Below are positions 9,820 to 18,066 of a stretch of 64,000 nucleotides of DNA, piece by piece. Position 1 is the first letter of the stretch; each line of letters starts with the position of its first letter. This DNA comes from Marinobacter nitratireducens. GTDB taxonomy: Bacteria > Pseudomonadota > Gammaproteobacteria > Pseudomonadales > Oleiphilaceae. Made by a program: the position numbers and the translations under genes. The DNA is taken from positions 62,001 to 126,000 of the forward strand of contig NZ_ANIE01000001.1 of NCBI RefSeq assembly GCF_000708045.1, given 5' to 3'. Below the pieces are notes generated by a model that had not been told where the DNA came from, did not search any database, and saw only the letters and a program-made list of their open reading frames with translations.

Positions 9820-10618
9820 CACCATACTCGACGACTTTTTCTGGCGGGCCCTGATCGGGGGGCTCGGTGTTGCCCTGGTGGCGGGTCCGCTGGGTTGCTT
9901 CGTGGTCTGGCGCCGCATGGCTTACTTTGGCGACACACTGGCCCATTCCGCGTTGTTGGGCATCGCCCTGAGTTTCCTGATCCGGGTACCACTGAACGTG
10001 GGTGTTGTCCTGACCTGTGTGGTTCTCGCCGTGGCCTTGGTTTTGTTCTCACGGGTCAAGGCATTGGCCACAGACACGCTTCTGGGCATTCTTGCCCACA
10101 GCGCACTGGCTATTGGCCTGGTCACCTTGAGTTTCATGCCCGATGTGCGTGTGGATCTCACCGGCCTGCTGTTCGGGGATCTACTCGCCATGAGCCGGAA
10201 CGATCTTCTATGGATTTACGGCGGTGCGCTGCTGATCATGGTTCTTGTGATCACGCTTTGGCGGGGCTTGCTCATGAGCACCATCCACCCGGAGCTGGCG
10301 CGGGTGGAAGGGGTTCCGGTAGAAAGACTTCGATTGGTGCTGGTGCTGATGTTTTCCATCGTCATTGCCGTCGCCATGAAAATCGTCGGCGTACTGTTGA
10401 TTACCGCGTTGCTGATCATTCCTGCGGCCACGGCACGTCGGCTGGCTCAGAACCCGGAGCAGATGGCAGGCATAGCCATCATTTTCGGTTTCATTGCCGT
10501 GTCCGGCGGCCTCAGTCTGTCCTGGTACCTGGACACACCAGCGGGACCTTCCGTCGTGGTTACTGCGTTCCTGGCCTTCGTGCTGGTTTACAGCAGCGCC
10601 CGTAAAAGCAGAGCCTGA
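9806..10618 (+). CDS. znuB: ZnuB, zinc ABC transporter permease
   Basis: Membrane component of the zinc importer (ABC-3 family), 270 residues with about eight hydrophobic helices and the family segment MAYFGDTLAHSALLG near the N-terminus. ATG 9806 is preferred because AGGAG lies 10 bases upstream; ATG 9788 is possible. The gene overlaps the znuC end. The periplasmic binding protein gene znuA is not in this window, so it must be encoded elsewhere. Confidence 0.92.
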   Translation: MPIIDTILDDFFWRALIGGLGVALVAGPLGCFVVWRRMAYFGDTLAHSALLGIALSFLIRVPLNVGVVLTCVVLAVALVLFSRVKALATDTLLGILAHSALAIGLVTLSFMPDVRVDLTGLLFGDLLAMSRNDLLWIYGGALLIMVLVITLWRGLLMSTIHPELARVEGVPVERLRLVLVLMFSIVIAVAMKIVGVLLITALLIIPAATARRLAQNPEQMAGIAIIFGFIAVSGGLSLSWYLDTPAGPSVVVTAFLAFVLVYSSARKSRA

Positions 10619-10681
10619 GCATTTCCCTGAAGCGCGTTGCTGGGCTAAAGTGTAGTAACGCCATTTCCCGGGAAAGTAAGC

Positions 10682-11677
10682 ATGGAAAGCCCAAATGCCC
10701 GAATGGCCGGGAGACTGCGGCTTTGGCCGGGTCTCTGGATTCCGGCATGCATTCTTCTGATCGGTCTGGCGGTCACAGCGGCACTGGCAACGGTCGAGTC
10801 CGGACGGACTCGGGAGCTCGCAGAGACCCGTTACCATTACCAGCATCAGACCCTCGTTAACCTCTTGCTCGCCAGGACGTCTGAGCAAAACCCGCCAGGC
10901 AACACCTCCGCCTGGCTTGAAGCACTGTTCGACGAGGTGCTACCACCCAGCCTCGGCATTCGTATCGATACCCTGGAACGTCATAGCAAACAGCCGCTGT
11001 TCCAGGTCGGAACCAGTGGCGAGATCGACCCGACCCTGGCCCTTCGCACCGAGGTGAGGCCGGGCAGAGTCAACTGGATGCTGACAACGGTTCCAGATCC
11101 CGCCATGCTTGATCAGGCTGCCCACAGGGTCGAGACCATCGTCTGGACAGCCGGCATTACCCTATCCGGACTGATGTCCGTGCTCGCTCTCTTGCTCTGT
11201 AAACGCCTGCAACAGCAGTCCAACACGCTGTCAGAACTGACCCAGAAAGATGCCACTACCCAGCTTCAGATGACCAATCTGCAGATCGAAAAGTCGGCGC
11301 TCCGCCACGCGCTGAATGACAGCGAGCAGCGAAGCCGGGACCTTGTTGCCCTGTCCGGGGCGACCATTGGTGAGCTTGATGAATCCGGAAAGATCGGGTT
11401 TATCTCGGCACAGATTGCCGAGCTGGTTGGCCGGGCACCAACCGATCTGGCCGGAACCCGTTTTGACCAACTCATTGCCGCGGAATACCGGGAGAACTTC
11501 CAGCGGGCTCTTGAATCTGCCCGTGCAGACCAATCCCTGGAGCGGATTGATCTGTCGATCGATCACCCGGAAGAGGAGCGAACGGTGCCTGCGGTGATCC
11601 GGATACTGGCATTACACGATCCGGTTATCGGTCTGACCGGTTTCCGGATCAGTGTCCAGCCTCTAACTCACGCCTAG
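10682..11677 (+). CDS. Membrane-anchored PAS-domain protein with no recognisable output domain
   Basis: 331 residues: a transmembrane helix near residues 17-37, an extracytoplasmic segment to about 150, a second helix (about 155-178), a coiled-coil stretch (about 180-225) and a PAS-like domain (about 226-328, from VALSGATIGELDESGKIGF). It then stops. The layout is that of the sensor half of a histidine kinase or diguanylate cyclase, but no kinase, GGDEF, EAL or methyl-accepting region follows. Patatin and cyclase genes are next to it on other transcripts. The function is unknown; it could act on a partner through its coiled coil. Confidence 0.7.
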   Translation: MESPNARMAGRLRLWPGLWIPACILLIGLAVTAALATVESGRTRELAETRYHYQHQTLVNLLLARTSEQNPPGNTSAWLEALFDEVLPPSLGIRIDTLERHSKQPLFQVGTSGEIDPTLALRTEVRPGRVNWMLTTVPDPAMLDQAAHRVETIVWTAGITLSGLMSVLALLLCKRLQQQSNTLSELTQKDATTQLQMTNLQIEKSALRHALNDSEQRSRDLVALSGATIGELDESGKIGFISAQIAELVGRAPTDLAGTRFDQLIAAEYRENFQRALESARADQSLERIDLSIDHPEEERTVPAVIRILALHDPVIGLTGFRISVQPLTHA

Positions 11678-11711
11678 CCGAGAGACTGATCGCTCCCGGG
11701 GCCGGGGGCAC

Positions 11712-12794
11712 TCAGAGTGGTTGTATGACCTCGGTCAGACGACCGGTTTCCACCAGCTCCAAAAATTCATCACCCAACCGGTCGCTTTCGGCAATGGCCT
11801 GGCGCCAACTGGCCTCACGCCCCCGGTCATCATCGGCGTATTTTTCGAAATCTTTCCGGTCCGGGAGTTTCCGGTCCGGAAGGGTTTCCAGGTACTCCCG
11901 GGACGGGGCAACCAGGAGAACATCCTGCAGTCGTGTTGCATCGCCCCGACGCCAGGGCAGCGTCTTGTCGAACCAACCCGGCACCACACGGTCGGTGAAA
12001 TGAGGGTACAGCACGATACCCGGCTGTTCGTAGGGCAAATCCAGGTGGTAGTCGAGCAACCCACCGTCCCGGTACACACCCGCCGGTGCGCCAGGAATGT
12101 TCCGCACGCCCGACATCACCAGCGGGATAGAGGCCGACGCCAAAAGCGCGGGAAGCAGGTTGTCCGGGCGCAAAGCAACCTCGTGGCTGGGAAAATCCAC
12201 CAGTTTCGACACCGGCAGTTTCAGCCGGCTGTCGTGAATGATCCCGCGCTCCATGAACCGACCCAGGTGTCGTCGGCTCACCATGTTGGCACTGATGGCG
12301 TTCATCAAGCCCATGCCCAGACGCCCGCGGGTATCGTGCTCGAGCAAGCCGAGACTCCTCACGACCACGATGTTCAGCCGATACCAGGGGTGATTGAGAA
12401 TGTGCTCTTCGCATCCCCCCAGGAGTTCTTCCAGAAACAGAACGCTCTTGCGGGTGACTTCCGCCGGACTGACACCCTTGGAAAAACGCTGGGACGTATA
12501 GAGTTCCGCCAGCTTACCAAGCTGTGCTTTCGGATCATCGGACGACATGATGGCAGCAAACCGCCAGCTGCCGATGGAGGAACCGATCAGGGAACGGGGT
12601 TGCGGTGCAGCAGGGAGCCAGTCACCGAAAACAGCCTTGTCCAGACCGCTGATTCCGAGTGCCTTGGGGCCTCCGGCGGCGCCGGGAATGACATGAACAT
12701 CATCGGCGGTCAGCGGTTTATCCTTCAGCCTCTTCATGGCTCGGCTGCCCGCTCGTATAGTAAGAGCCGGTGTGCTGGTATGTATGGCGCTCAT
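11712..12794 (-). CDS. Patatin-like phospholipase family protein
   Basis: 360 residues with the patatin layout: a Gly-rich oxyanion segment (GAAGGPKAL, near residue 40), the nucleophile elbow GSSIGSW (G-x-S-x-G, near residue 72) and the catalytic Asp in YRDGGLLDYH (near residue 240), giving a Ser-Asp dyad. No signal peptide is visible, so it is probably cytoplasmic. A good site (AGGGAG) precedes the ATG. The natural substrate is unknown; phospholipid or acyl-ester hydrolysis is inferred from the family. Confidence 0.85.
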   Translation of the reverse strand: MSAIHTSTPALTIRAGSRAMKRLKDKPLTADDVHVIPGAAGGPKALGISGLDKAVFGDWLPAAPQPRSLIGSSIGSWRFAAIMSSDDPKAQLGKLAELYTSQRFSKGVSPAEVTRKSVLFLEELLGGCEEHILNHPWYRLNIVVVRSLGLLEHDTRGRLGMGLMNAISANMVSRRHLGRFMERGIIHDSRLKLPVSKLVDFPSHEVALRPDNLLPALLASASIPLVMSGVRNIPGAPAGVYRDGGLLDYHLDLPYEQPGIVLYPHFTDRVVPGWFDKTLPWRRGDATRLQDVLLVAPSREYLETLPDRKLPDRKDFEKYADDDRGREASWRQAIAESDRLGDEFLELVETGRLTEVIQPL

Positions 12795-12974
12795 GGCAAA
12801 CTCCCTGTCAACGTCTCGCGGAGTTTAACCAAGTGGACAGGCACCAGCCAACTGAACAAAACTAATAGAGGTTATTAATAGCGCTGTACGCTACATTTAA
12901 GCGCATGCCATACTAGGTTTTACCAGCCGCAACCGGAACGTCGGCTGAGATCCACCAGGCAGCAGGAGTAAGCT

Positions 12975-14036
12975 GTGAGCGTTTTCCCTTCATCCGATTC
13001 GCTGGCCACCACCCCAACCCTCGCGGTTCTGGGATTCAAGCGTCAGCTGGTCTATCACCTGCATTTCTGGGCGTTCATAGCGGTGGCTCCCCTGGTACTG
13101 GTTCAGTGGCGCCAGGACCACCATCTTCTGGCCATGTTCCTGATCCTGTTCTGCGCCAATGCGGTGCTGGTCATAGGATGTCTGCGCTACCGTAATACCT
13201 ATTTCCTTCGTGGCCGCCTGTTTCCGCTTCTGGCGGTGATATCCGCGGTCTATTCAACCGCCATCAACGGCCATGCCGGCCTATACTGGTCATACCCGGC
13301 GGCAACGGCACTGTTCTTCCTCTTGCCTCTGAGGGAAGCAATCGGCAGCAACATCGTCTTCGTTATTACCATGTCGGCGGTTTCGTTCATGAAATTCCCG
13401 GAGCCCGACTTCTGGCGCATCACTTTTTCTCTGGGACTTACCTGCCTGTTCGCCATGATTTTTGCGTGGCTTGTCGGCAAGCTCCAGGAAGAGCTCACAC
13501 GCCTGGCCACCACCGACCCGCTGACAGGCTGCCTGAACCGGACTCAGTTGGCCGACATCCTGAACAGTCAGATACAAATGCGCGAACGCTATGAACGGGT
13601 TTCCAGCCTGGTCCTGCTGGATCTGGATTTTTTCAAGGCCATCAATGATCAATGGGGACACCTGGCCGGTGACAAGGTTCTCAAGGAAATGACGACCCGG
13701 ATTCGAAAACGCCTGCGCGAGAGCGATCAGCTGTTCCGGATCGGCGGCGAGGAGTTCATGATTGTGCTACCGGAAACCCGTGAAAAGGATGCTGATACGC
13801 TGGCCCATCAGTTGCTGACCAGCATCAGCTCTCGGCCTTTCCTGAACGATATCAAACTGACGGCGAGCGCCAGCGTGGCGGAGGTAAGCCAGGGCGAGAC
13901 CTGGTCAGTCTGGCTCAATCGTGCAGATCACGCACTCTATGAGGCCAAATCCCGGGGCCGCAACCAGGTGGTCAACGCCTTCAGATCGCGCCCAATGAAT
14001 GATCAGGGCCCGCTGTTCGACCCGGCTCCAGGCTGA
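12975..14036 (+). CDS. Membrane GGDEF diguanylate cyclase with I-site
   Basis: 353 residues. About six transmembrane helices occupy residues 25-175 and a GGDEF domain fills the rest. The active-site motif is GGEEF, preceded at the right distance by RESD, an RxxD inhibitory site, so product feedback is expected. It would make c-di-GMP from two GTP at the inner membrane. The start is GTG with AGGAG 6 bases upstream. It is divergent from the patatin gene. Confidence 0.9.
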   Translation: MSVFPSSDSLATTPTLAVLGFKRQLVYHLHFWAFIAVAPLVLVQWRQDHHLLAMFLILFCANAVLVIGCLRYRNTYFLRGRLFPLLAVISAVYSTAINGHAGLYWSYPAATALFFLLPLREAIGSNIVFVITMSAVSFMKFPEPDFWRITFSLGLTCLFAMIFAWLVGKLQEELTRLATTDPLTGCLNRTQLADILNSQIQMRERYERVSSLVLLDLDFFKAINDQWGHLAGDKVLKEMTTRIRKRLRESDQLFRIGGEEFMIVLPETREKDADTLAHQLLTSISSRPFLNDIKLTASASVAEVSQGETWSVWLNRADHALYEAKSRGRNQVVNAFRSRPMNDQGPLFDPAPG

Positions 14037-14048
14037 ATTGGAGGATGA

Positions 14049-14981
14049 TCACTCATCCGATGTCGGCGCAATCCGCTTGCGGAAATCCCGGTAGGCACTG
14101 AACACGTCCCAGGGACACTCAAAATGCGGGTAGTGGCCCACATTTCTCAGGCTCACCACATCGGCATTGCTTACAAGCTCCCGATAACGTCTGGCCATTC
14201 CAGCACCTGACACCGGATCGGCTGTGCCTGAGATCAGGCGGATGGGCTGCTGCGCACGCTGCAAGGCACCAACCCAGCGATGCCGATGGCAACGCCGTTC
14301 CTCCATGAAATGGATCAGACGATGCAGGATACCGCGGCCATTATTGTAGGTAAGCAGGTACCAGAAATCCTCAAGGTCCTGACGATCCGGCGGGTTCTGG
14401 CTGCCAAACAGCCGGCGGAAGTTCCGCTCAAAGGAGCGCCGGGTGAGACCACGACTGATCAGCCCACCAAACGGACTACTCAGAAGCTTTTGAATCAGAA
14501 GCGGATTGTGGACTTCCGGAAACAGGGCGCCATTGAGGAAGCAGACGCTGGCGATAGCGAATGGAAGCGCACCTTCCTGTTCCCGCGCCAGAAGCTCCTG
14601 GGCAACGCTACAGCCATAGTCATGCACCAGCAGGTGAACCGATGATAGACCCAGGCCTTCAATCCAGCCCTGGAAAAGGTCAGCCTGGTCTTCAATGCTG
14701 TAGGCATAGTCCACCGGCTTGTCGGAGAAACCGAATCCGAGCATGTCCAGCGTCAGTACATTGTGCTCTTGGGTGAGCATCGGCCAGACCCGACTCCAGT
14801 CCCAGCTTGCGGTTGGAAATCCGTGAATCAGAACCAGTGGCTCTCCCTGCCCGGCCATTCTGCTGAATATGGCGTGGCCCCCATAACAGAACCATTTGCC
14901 TCCATGCTGCCAGCCTTCCAGGGAGCCCGAATCACGTGCGGACCCGGCACTCTCGTCGGCGGTGGCAATCACCTGCTCCAT
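14049..14981 (-). CDS. Alpha/beta hydrolase of the MEST type, Asp in the nucleophile position
   Basis: 310 residues. The oxyanion segment is LIHGFPTASWDW. The nucleophile elbow is LVHDYGCSVAQELL, which puts Asp121 where lipases carry Ser, as in haloalkane dehalogenases and epoxide hydrolases. GTADPV holds the likely acid, and NVGHYPHFE the catalytic His. The stretch around FLNGALFPEVHNP matches my memory of the mammalian MEST/PEG1 family better than the dehalogenases. The substrate is unknown. It is encoded opposite to and converges with the cyclase gene. Confidence 0.82.
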   Translation of the reverse strand: MEQVIATADESAGSARDSGSLEGWQHGGKWFCYGGHAIFSRMAGQGEPLVLIHGFPTASWDWSRVWPMLTQEHNVLTLDMLGFGFSDKPVDYAYSIEDQADLFQGWIEGLGLSSVHLLVHDYGCSVAQELLAREQEGALPFAIASVCFLNGALFPEVHNPLLIQKLLSSPFGGLISRGLTRRSFERNFRRLFGSQNPPDRQDLEDFWYLLTYNNGRGILHRLIHFMEERRCHRHRWVGALQRAQQPIRLISGTADPVSGAGMARRYRELVSNADVVSLRNVGHYPHFECPWDVFSAYRDFRKRIAPTSDE

Positions 14982-15176
14982 GTCGTTTCCCCGGTGACGT
15001 TAATTACGCAAACTGTAAAACAATCCGCCGCCACCTACCATAGCGCCATAGACGTCATGACACTGACCTTAAGGCCATGTTGGTCTTTTCCTGACATACC
15101 ATCGTAAAGCATAGAGATGACGGGCAAATTACCTTAAGCTTTGGCCTTTGATAGACACCGTGACTTGGAACACATT

Positions 15177-15746
15177 ATGACCAAACCCCTTGACGACCTG
15201 GCCGGCCACTTCGAGGCCATTATTGATGGACTTGGAGAAGACACTCGCCGCGAAGGTCTACAGGACACGCCCAGGCGCGCGGCGAAGGCCATGCAATTTC
15301 TCACACAAGGCTACCAGCAGGACCTCAACGACCTGGTCAATAACGCCGTTTTCGAGTCCTCCATGGACGAAATGGTCGTGGTACAGGACATCGAACTGTA
15401 CAGCATGTGCGAACACCACATGCTGCCGTTCATTGGTAAATGCCACATTGCCTACCTGCCCCAGGGGCGCGTCCTTGGGTTGTCGAAATTTGCCCGTATT
15501 GTCGACATGTACGCTCGCCGGCTTCAGATACAAGAAAACCTGACCCGGCAGATCGCAGAAGCTGTCGAGAGCGTGACCAACGCCAAGGGTGTGGCCGTTG
15601 TTATCGAAGCCCAGCACATGTGCATGATGATGCGGGGCGTCGAGAAGCAGAATTCCAGGATGAAAACGTCAATGATGCTCGGCCAGTTTCGTAAATCCCA
15701 GGCAACCAGAACTGAGTTCCTGAACCTTATCGGCGGCAACCGCTGA
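15177..15746 (+). CDS. folE: GTP cyclohydrolase I
   Basis: Converts GTP to 7,8-dihydroneopterin triphosphate, the first step of pterin synthesis. The zinc ligands are present in MCEHHMLPF and QHMCMMMRG, so this is the zinc-dependent FolE1 type. I take ATG 15177 (189 residues), where homology begins, over an upstream TTG. folX follows 26 bases later, so the pair could feed tetrahydromonapterin synthesis as well as folate. Confidence 0.95.
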   Translation: MTKPLDDLAGHFEAIIDGLGEDTRREGLQDTPRRAAKAMQFLTQGYQQDLNDLVNNAVFESSMDEMVVVQDIELYSMCEHHMLPFIGKCHIAYLPQGRVLGLSKFARIVDMYARRLQIQENLTRQIAEAVESVTNAKGVAVVIEAQHMCMMMRGVEKQNSRMKTSMMLGQFRKSQATRTEFLNLIGGNR

Positions 15747-15772
15747 GGTTCGTCCAGCGATTCGGAGGCGCA

Positions 15773-16147
15773 ATGACAGACGTATTCGGAGATCATCAGG
15801 CACGGGTGCGCATAAAGGATCTGCTCCTGAGAACCTACATCGGGATCAAGGAAGAGGAGATCAACAATCAGCAAGACGTGCGCATCAACGTGTGTCTCAC
15901 TTACGACGCCACCGAGGCTATCAGCGAAAACCGGATAGAATCCGCACTGAACTACCGGACGATCACCAAACAGATCATCCGGCACGTTGATGGCAACCGG
16001 TTCGCATTGCTTGAGCGCCTGACCCATGAGGTACTCAGCATTGTCATGGAACATGAGGCCGTGCAATGGGCGGAAGTGGAAATCGACAAGCCCCATGCGC
16101 TTCGCTACGCTGAATCCGTCTCTGTCCGTCTCGAAGCACATCGTTAA
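15773..16147 (+). CDS. folX: FolX, dihydroneopterin triphosphate 2'-epimerase
   Basis: 124 residues of the dihydroneopterin aldolase fold. The segments [14 protein letters not shown] (here [14 protein letters not shown]), [11 protein letters not shown] and [15 protein letters not shown] closely follow E. coli FolX rather than FolB. It epimerises dihydroneopterin triphosphate to the monapterin form. It has a strong ribosome site (GGAGG) and lies directly after folE, its metabolic supplier. Confidence 0.9.
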   Translation: MTDVFGDHQARVRIKDLLLRTYIGIKEEEINNQQDVRINVCLTYDATEAISENRIESALNYRTITKQIIRHVDGNRFALLERLTHEVLSIVMEHEAVQWAEVEIDKPHALRYAESVSVRLEAHR

Positions 16148-16170
16148 CTTACCCGGATAAGCAACCCCCT

Positions 16171-16608
16171 ATGCCAGATAACTCACCCGACCGGATCCGA
16201 CGTATTCTGGAGTCAACCCGCACCATCGCTCTGGTGGGCGCGAGCGAGAAGACCAACCGTCCATCCCACGAAGTGATGGAATACCTTCAGAGTCAGGGGT
16301 ATCGGGTCATTCCGGTCAACCCGCGCATCGCGGGTAAAGAACTCCTTGGTGAAACCGTCTACCCGGACCTGCAGAGCCTCCCCATCCAGGTCGACCTGGT
16401 CGACCTATTTCTTGCACCGGAACGCACAGACGCCCTGATTGATGAGGCAATCGCGCTCAATATTCCCGTCGTCTGGATGCAAATCGGGGTCATCAATGAA
16501 GAAGGGGCTGCCCGCGCACAAGCGGCAGGCCTGACGGTGGTTATGGATCGCTGCCCCAAGCAGGAAATTCCCCGCCTGGGTATTGCCACGCCCCACACGC
16601 AAGCCTGA
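16171..16608 (+). CDS. CoA-binding domain protein, YccU family
   Basis: 145 residues of a Rossmann-like CoA-binding domain: IALVGASEKTNRPSHEV near the N-terminus, VIPVNPRIAGKELLGE and the C-terminal VMDRCPKQE typical of the YccU group. The enzymatic role is not established for the family. It lies 23 bases after folX and may be cotranscribed. Confidence 0.85.
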   Translation: MPDNSPDRIRRILESTRTIALVGASEKTNRPSHEVMEYLQSQGYRVIPVNPRIAGKELLGETVYPDLQSLPIQVDLVDLFLAPERTDALIDEAIALNIPVVWMQIGVINEEGAARAQAAGLTVVMDRCPKQEIPRLGIATPHTQA

Positions 16609-16680
16609 CGGATAATCGACTGGATCACAGTCCTGATAACCGGCCACATCGGTCGACAGGAGTCTGCCATAATCGGGTGA

Positions 16681-16712
16681 ATGACTGTATATTAAGACGT
16701 CATAACTATAAT
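16681..16712 (+). promoter_or_regulatory. Possible sigma-70 promoter ahead of the HD-GYP gene
   Basis: A perfect TATAAT (16707-16712) lies 13 bases before the ATG at 16726. The -35 side is weak (GACTGT near 16683, spacer 18). The short leader would leave little room for a ribosome site, so the call is tentative. Confidence 0.3.
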
Positions 16713-16725
16713 AACCGGCAGCGAC

Positions 16726-18009
16726 ATGTGGTTCAGACGTAAAATCGGCGGGCTGAGCAAGCCAAGCCAGGTGGAAGGCACTTCCAGGAACACCCTCACC
16801 AGGCAACGGGCCCGGCTCCCGGTTGACCTGTTGCAACTCGGCATGCAAGTGATTGAGCTTGATCGCCCGTGGACGGAAGTGCCCGTCCTTTTCCAGGGAT
16901 TCACCCTTGAGGACGCCTCGCAGGCCGCCATTCTCCGTCGGTACTGCGAGTGGGTGCTCGTGGAAGACGACGAGCGGAACCTCACCCCCATCATTGAGCG
17001 CATCACCGTACTCAAGAGGCGCACCACTGAACCCCTGGAAGAATCCCAGTCCCTGATAGAAGAGCTTCCCAGAGCCCAGCGTGCCTGGAGCCGGACGCAG
17101 AATTTTGTCGAACAGGTGACGCGCGATATCGAGGCCGGTAACGAGTTCAGCCTAAAGGATGCACGCCCCGTCATCCGAGACTGTGTAGACAGCGTGAAGG
17201 CCAACAGTAGCGCCATGTTCTGGATGGGCAGAATCAAGAGCCGCGACGCCTACACCGCCGAACACTGCCTGAGAGTCGCCATTCTCACCATTGCATTCGC
17301 CCGATTCCTCGGTGTACCAGAGGAAGATCTGGAAACCGCTGGCATGTGTGGGCTACTGCACGATCTGGGAAAACTCAAAGTCCCGGACCACATTCTGAAC
17401 AAGCCGGCCCCCCTCACACCCGAGGAACTCCAGATCATGAGGAAGCACACGAACCTGGGCTACGAAATGCTCAGATCCGATCCGAACCTCGACCCGATCA
17501 TCGTCGACGTCGCTCGTCATCATCACGAGCGCATAGATGGCAAGGGCTATCCCCGACAACTGGCAGACTGGCAGATCAGCCGTTTTGCAAGGATGATTTC
17601 CATCATTGACGCTTTCGATGCCATAACCAGCGATCGCTGTTATCGCAACGGCCGCCCCGCGGCTGAGGCCATCAAGATTCTGTACAAGAACCGGGGACAG
17701 CAATTTGATCCCGCGATGGTGGAAGCGTTCATCCGCCTGATCGGCATTTACCCGGCAGGCAGCCTGGTTGAGCTTACGTCCGGAGAAGTGGCTATCGTGG
17801 TCGCGGCACATCCCGGTCGTAAATTGAAACCGAGAATAGAGATTGTGCTGGATGCACAAAAACAACCGACACCATCGCGCGTCGTCGATCTCAGCGCAGA
17901 ATCCAGTACACTGGAGATCGCCACCGCCTTGCCAGATGACGCTTACGGTGTGTCGCTGAGAGAACGGATACGGGAGCTCATAGCCAGCGCCAGCAAAAAT
18001 GCTTCATAA
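16726..18009 (+). CDS. HD-GYP c-di-GMP phosphodiesterase with DUF3391-like N-terminus
   Basis: 427 residues. The N-terminal 130 residues match the DUF3391 type that often precedes HD-GYP domains. The catalytic domain has LLHDLGK (HD) and HHERIDGKGYP (GYP) with the intervening metal-binding His residues, so hydrolysis of c-di-GMP is likely. No membrane segment is seen, so the protein is probably cytoplasmic. A GGDEF-EAL gene follows 57 bases downstream on the same strand. Confidence 0.9.
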   Translation: MWFRRKIGGLSKPSQVEGTSRNTLTRQRARLPVDLLQLGMQVIELDRPWTEVPVLFQGFTLEDASQAAILRRYCEWVLVEDDERNLTPIIERITVLKRRTTEPLEESQSLIEELPRAQRAWSRTQNFVEQVTRDIEAGNEFSLKDARPVIRDCVDSVKANSSAMFWMGRIKSRDAYTAEHCLRVAILTIAFARFLGVPEEDLETAGMCGLLHDLGKLKVPDHILNKPAPLTPEELQIMRKHTNLGYEMLRSDPNLDPIIVDVARHHHERIDGKGYPRQLADWQISRFARMISIIDAFDAITSDRCYRNGRPAAEAIKILYKNRGQQFDPAMVEAFIRLIGIYPAGSLVELTSGEVAIVVAAHPGRKLKPRIEIVLDAQKQPTPSRVVDLSAESSTLEIATALPDDAYGVSLRERIRELIASASKNAS

Positions 18010-18066
18010 TTCGCATCTGGCCGCCGATAACAAAGTAGTCACGCGTAACCAACCCCGGGGTACATT

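Noticed and set aside
11721..12878. Plus-strand open frame of 385 codons over the patatin gene
   Set aside because: Lies exactly opposite a gene with clear catalytic motifs; composition is rich in His, Gln and Arg, typical of antisense frames.
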